Shown here piece after piece: positions 59,895 through 64,000 of a stretch of 64,000 nt of DNA. The translations under genes and the position numbers were made by a program. The DNA is from Aplidium turbinatum (lineage: Eukaryota > Chordata > Ascidiacea > Aplousobranchia > Polyclinidae), in contig OU964928.1 in the NCBI GenBank assembly GCA_918807975.1, positions 18,713,323 to 18,777,322 on the forward strand, in the 5' to 3' direction. Numbering within the stretch: the stretch's first letter is position 1; every line of letters starts with the position of its first letter. Under the pieces are notes generated by a model, which made no database searches, was not told where the DNA came from, and saw nothing but the letters and a program-made list of their open reading frames with translations.

Positions 59895-62800
59895 ATGAAA
59901 TACTCCAAAGAAACCATTGTATTTTGTATGGTTCTTATTTTTACTTCCCAGGTAAGCAATTGTTTTTTTTTTTAAAGTGGCATGCAATATTTGAGTGTAA
60001 CCATGTAAATGTCGTGGCTTGTACTTTTTGAACTGGTTTAATCTATTTGTAAGTGTAACATACAGTAAACCTCCGTTTAGCATTGGACATTAAATTAAGC
60101 TTTTGTTGTTTTTTGTAAAAGATGTTACTTATATTTATTCCTTGCAGTCTTAAACTGCAGATGGCCGCATCAGACAATATAACCTCGTTTTCACAGATCT
60201 TGACTGATTATCGGGAATTAAAAAAAACATGCTTTTGCAGATAACGCTGATATAGAAGTCTTAGAAAATAGTAACATGAGTACTTCGTTTATATTTAAGT
60301 GACGGTGATCATAAAATCATTTACTTGTTATCACTAGTCATGTACCTAAACGATTATATTTTCTTGCTTTGAAAGTATTGTCCCTTTTTTTTTTATTTCA
60401 TTCACATATTTTAACAAGTGGCTCTTTCTCTTAAACGCCACATACTTTGTGTGAAACTTCTTGAAATCTGCTTCTTTGCTGATGTTAAAAAAGCGTTTGA
60501 TTTCCGCAACCTGTTCGATAGTTTTGTAACAATTCGCCTTGCCTATTGTTTACTTTGACGTCACAGTTAGGGCAGCCTGCGCCTATGGCTTTGCTCAAAC
60601 CACAATACGGTATAGGATAAGTTTTAGCTTTTCCATGAAACGCAGAAAGTCAAGCTTTGGTGAAGTAGTTTAGTTTTAGCATGCCACTGCAACATTTTAC
60701 TCTTTAACTCTTGTTGACCGCGCAGCTACTCAAAAGTTTACCATAAAACGTGATCTATGGCCTCAGTGAAAAGGTCTTTCAATTTACATGATTATTTTGC
60801 TCTCGTGCCACCAGACGGACCTGAAAAAAATGTGAATAACTAAGTAGTTATTGAATTGAATGTTAAAAAGAATTTCTTTTTTTTGATATCCAGCAATACG
60901 GCTGTTCGAAACGACAGTAATTAAACACATTTAATTTTCAGGCATTCAGTCTGGAACTTGTGCAATCTAAAGACGGCGCAGACACGAGTACAGGTACAAT
61001 TTTATTTTTTTCTATTTTTAAAGAATTATGTTTTGTAGTCCATTGGTTTTGCTTTTAAATCAATGTTGCATCAAAACAAAGCAAATGTTGAACAAACCAT
61101 ATTATAGACACCTTGCGTCAACTTTACCCATCAAAACTCTAACAGACTGTTGACGTATTTGGGAAAAGTTAAAAAGCCACATTTTAAACTCACATGCTGT
61201 AGTCTACTAAACAACTAAATAAAGTGACTTGCTTCTGGTCACCAGAAGAACGCAAGTCATTTTATTTATCAAATGCCTGGTTAACAGTTTCACTCTGTCT
61301 TCACTAAACAATTGTTGAAGATTTAGTCAACTTCTGTTTAACGGCTATTTTAATCATGAAGGCAGCAGAGTTTACTTATAAAGCCTTTGTTGTTCATGTA
61401 TAAGCGACCAGAGTTTCCAGAAATTTTGGTGAAGGCCTTTTTCCTGATTCAAAAGCCATGTGCTAAATGTTTCTTTTGTAAAATTAACCAATGACAATAT
61501 TTTGTATTTTTGGAAACAAATACAGGAAATTCTAAATTTTAATTAACCTTGTGATTTAATTGAGTCATCTATAGACTAATTTCCGCCAGGTTGCAGGAGT
61601 GACGACTATACAATACAAGTCATGTAGTGATTGAATAAACGGCTTCCTTTTTTGAAGCAGCCTATATTCTGCCTTGTACGGAAATTTTCCAATCCGCAAG
61701 AGAAATTCTTTTTCTGTTTTTAAAGCATACTCTTCGGCTTTGAAAACTCTATCTTTGGCTTATGATAAATTATTATATGCAGATTATATTAGCGACTACT
61801 ACGTGGGAGTAGTTTGTTTGACGGACGAGTTTCGGTGCATATCTGAAGAGTGTATTCCAATCACACAGAGATGTAACGGTAATAATGATTGTCCAGATCC
61901 AGACGATTCTGATGAAGTTAACTGTACTTTTGGTAAGCGAAATTGGCTTAAATAGATGGTTTCGTCATATCATTTTATTATCTAATGACGGAAACCCTGA
62001 AACAATTGCACCTCGAATTATAACGCGAATTACTGCGTTTAGCATTTGATCTACTCTTGCAATAGATTATTATTGCCGATCTACTTGGTTGATATATGAA
62101 GTTTAGCACGGCCAAAATAGTTTGTTTTTTTAACTGAAAAAAGTAACCTTGAATTTCATCGACAACACACTTTTCATAATCTAAATCAGGGGTGACGAAC
62201 CTTTTTGCGGTCGCGGGCCACTTTGTCAATTACACATGAGTTATCGGGCCACACAACTTTTTAATCGTAACCTACTATGAAATCTTTTAGAAGCGACTCA
62301 AGATATTATTCATGAAAAGTAACAAACTGCAGATGAAAGTGATAAAACCCACACAGTGGAAATTATCTTACGCAAAATCGAAACATACAACAGTAAAAAA
62401 TAAAAACAAATCAACTTGAGTAAAAAGGATAGAGCAACAGTACTTGCACTGATAATAAAGACAGTTTCATTTTCGAAGCGTTTGCTTTCATATGAGTATG
62501 ATTTCTTCTTTTTTTGGCTCTATCCTTTTTGCTCAAGTTGACCAAATGTTTCGACCATTAGCCTATGCTCCGAAACAACAAATCAATTAATGAAATTTCT
62601 TTTTCAAACAACAAACAAAAGTTTATGCGAATCATACAGCAGAAGCTATCTAATGCAGCATTGAAGCATAAAATATTAAAAAATAACATTGAAGCATTGA
62701 ATTTTTTTTCCTTAGTGGGATTTTTGGAAAGTTTTTTTGCTTGACTAAGCATTCAATATTAGATCGAACAGACGATGTGGCAACTCTCAACTGCATAGGC

Positions 62801-63897
62801 CTACTAAGATTTTCATCTGTCAGCCTCGACCTGTTACGACTTTTTTAGGCAAAGGTTTCATCATCATCATCATTACGTGCCGTCTCCGATCCGAAGGTTG
62901 GCTGTCACTTTCTTCCACAAGTCACGTTTTTCCGCTACACTTTTTGTTTCTCCGATACTTGACAAATCAGCCCACTGTATCACGTCATCTCTCCATGTTC
63001 GTTTCCTTCTTCCTCTGCACTTCTTTCCTTCCACCATACCTTCAATGACCAATTGATGTAGCTGTTCTGCCGATCCTCTTAAATTAGTCCTGCGAATTTC
63101 ATCTTTTGTTTTGCAAAGTCGCTTGCCCATCTATCTCGCACTCCAATTTTCCAAAGGGTTTAGGTTTAGGGCAAGAAAATAGCAAAGAAAAGGTGTACCA
63201 GTGAAGGCATAAAACAGCGCTGAGATGTCTTTTGTCTTTAATGCATGAGTGATTGTCAAATTGTTTTGCGGCCGCACAAAATTCTTGGACGGGCCGCAGG
63301 TTCGTCACCTCTGATCTAAATGCTAATTTTTTTCAATAGCGACTATTCGCCATTTGTCAGATAAAAGCGTCCTCAAGAGGCTACTACGCAAATACAGTAG
63401 TTTTCTTAATCCTGGCAGTTTCGCATACTTGTACATTTCTGTAGTGAACGAAATGAGATAAGCAATGGCTGAGTAACATTAGCCTTTGTTTTTGTGATAA
63501 CCTTTTTTTATCTTTTGCTGCTCCGTTGTAATTGATTAACAAGACTAGATTTGTTTAAAAGCAAACATTTACAGTTACTGGCCGAAAAGTTGGAAATCTT
63601 CGCAGCAAACGTGATGTTATTTAAGCAGTCGGCTGTTACGAAAATTATGTTTGAAATCTTTTTTTCTTGCAGCTTCCACTACAGATGCCGTTTCTCCTAT
63701 AATTTCTACCACTGCTACCGTTCCTCCCACAACTTTCACCACGACTTCCGTCCTTTCTACAACCTTCCCGGAGTACGAGGGCTGCGAAGAAAATGAATTT
63801 GAATGTGATGATGGATTTGTGTGTCTTTCCAACAAGCAAGTGTGTGACGGCCTAGCTGACTGTACCGATTTTACTGATGAAATGGAGTGCCCATCTG
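59895..63897 (+). CDS. Secreted or membrane protein with LDL-receptor class A repeats (5' part)
   Basis: Four exons with consistent phases: 59895-59951 (phase 0 end), 60942-60993, 61783-61932, 63673-63897 (all ending phase 1), continuing past the window through a TCTG|GTAAGT donor. The first 162 residues: MKYSKETIVFCMVLIFTSQA, a signal peptide (cleavage probably near residues 19-21); a short acidic spacer; LDLa-1 with six Cys at 48, 55, 60, 67, 73, 84 and a C-P-D-P-D-D-S-D-E Ca2+-binding motif; a Thr/Ser/Pro linker (about 88-117), likely O-glycosylated; LDLa-2 with Cys at 124, 131, 137, 144, 150, 159 and CDGLADCTDFTDE. LDLa modules bind ligands extracellularly in a Ca2+-dependent way. Each LDLa lies in its own symmetrical phase 1-1 exon, typical of exon shuffling. 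The parent protein (LDLR/LRP-like, protease, or other mosaic) cannot be told from this part. Confidence 0.88.
62187..63313. mobile_element. hAT element in LDLa gene intron 3, with LINE inside
   Basis: Ends CAGGGGTGACGAACC and GGTTCGTCACCTCTG; target duplication ATCTAAAT at 62179-62186 and 63314-63321. Same family as 37649-38158 (shared GAGCCAAAAAAAGAAGAAAT, in inverse orientation) but twice as long because of the inserted LINE tail. Confidence 0.9.
62850..63160 (-). mobile_element. LINE C-terminal tail inside the hAT element
   Basis: Minus-strand frame 63130-62873 (85 codons): VEGKKCRGRRKRTWRDDVIQ...AEKRDLWKKV, ending GDGT then a (TGA)n tail (tgatgatgatgatga), the 3' microsatellite end typical of RTE-like LINEs. 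A 5'-truncated insertion, younger than the hAT host. Confidence 0.75.
63405..63440. repeat. SINE fragment (first family)
   Basis: AATCCTGGCAGTTTCGCATA matches the SINE body near 5890 and 46770. Confidence 0.4.
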
Positions 63898-64000
63898 GTA
63901 AGTAATGCAGGCACTTTTATGCTCCGATTTTTCACTTTCAGCATTTATTCTTTGCCAATCTTTTTTAATGAACATTATATGACAGCATTTACATCAAATT

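Overview
The window reads as nuclear DNA of a metazoan, most likely an AT-rich marine invertebrate. Genes have GT-AG introns, the predicted proteins are closest to animal families (HMIT inositol transporter, UTP20, LDL-receptor class A repeats), and the spaces between exons are filled with hAT transposons, LINE tails, tRNA-derived SINEs and fold-back elements. Splice-acceptor sequences lie just upstream of two start codons, which would fit an animal that uses spliced-leader trans-splicing, such as a tunicate. This is inference only; nothing in the sequence names the species.

Layout. 1-11100: no recognisable gene; SINE copies, interleaved inverted repeats, a possible solo LTR, a LINE tail and a dispersed repeat. 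11143-11721 (+): intronless MTHFS (5-formyltetrahydrofolate cyclo-ligase). 12690-16880: a zone of palindromes and fold-back elements, including a 1.6 kb nested palindrome. 17562-27569 (+): UTP20, three coding exons, the first 6.9 kb long; a hAT MITE sits in intron 1 and an antisense LINE end in intron 2. 30216-39135 (-): a 14-exon H+/myo-inositol cotransporter (HMIT, SLC2A13 type), convergent with UTP20. Its introns hold four short hairpin elements, two hammerhead-ribozyme-like units in sense orientation, a fold-back with a hAT inside it, and one GC-AG intron. 39700-45600: a dense block of hAT elements, several with intact 8-bp target duplications, plus LINE and SINE pieces. 45600-59890: apparently gene-free, with SINE fragments, a 0.74 kb palindrome and two related MITEs. 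59895 to beyond the end (+): 5' part of a secreted or membrane protein with a signal peptide, two LDLa modules and a Thr/Ser/Pro linker; a hAT element with a LINE tail inside it lies in intron 3.

The four genes do not form a pathway: one-carbon metabolism, small-subunit rRNA processing, sugar/inositol transport and an extracellular LDLa protein. The notable biology is the load of self-complementary DNA around and inside HMIT, including a hairpin element that supplies an alternative in-frame stop, and the ribozyme-like units that would be transcribed in its pre-mRNA. Exon boundaries were read by eye from splice signals, reading phase and family resemblance. Element ends with stated target duplications were checked base by base; other repeat ends are approximate.
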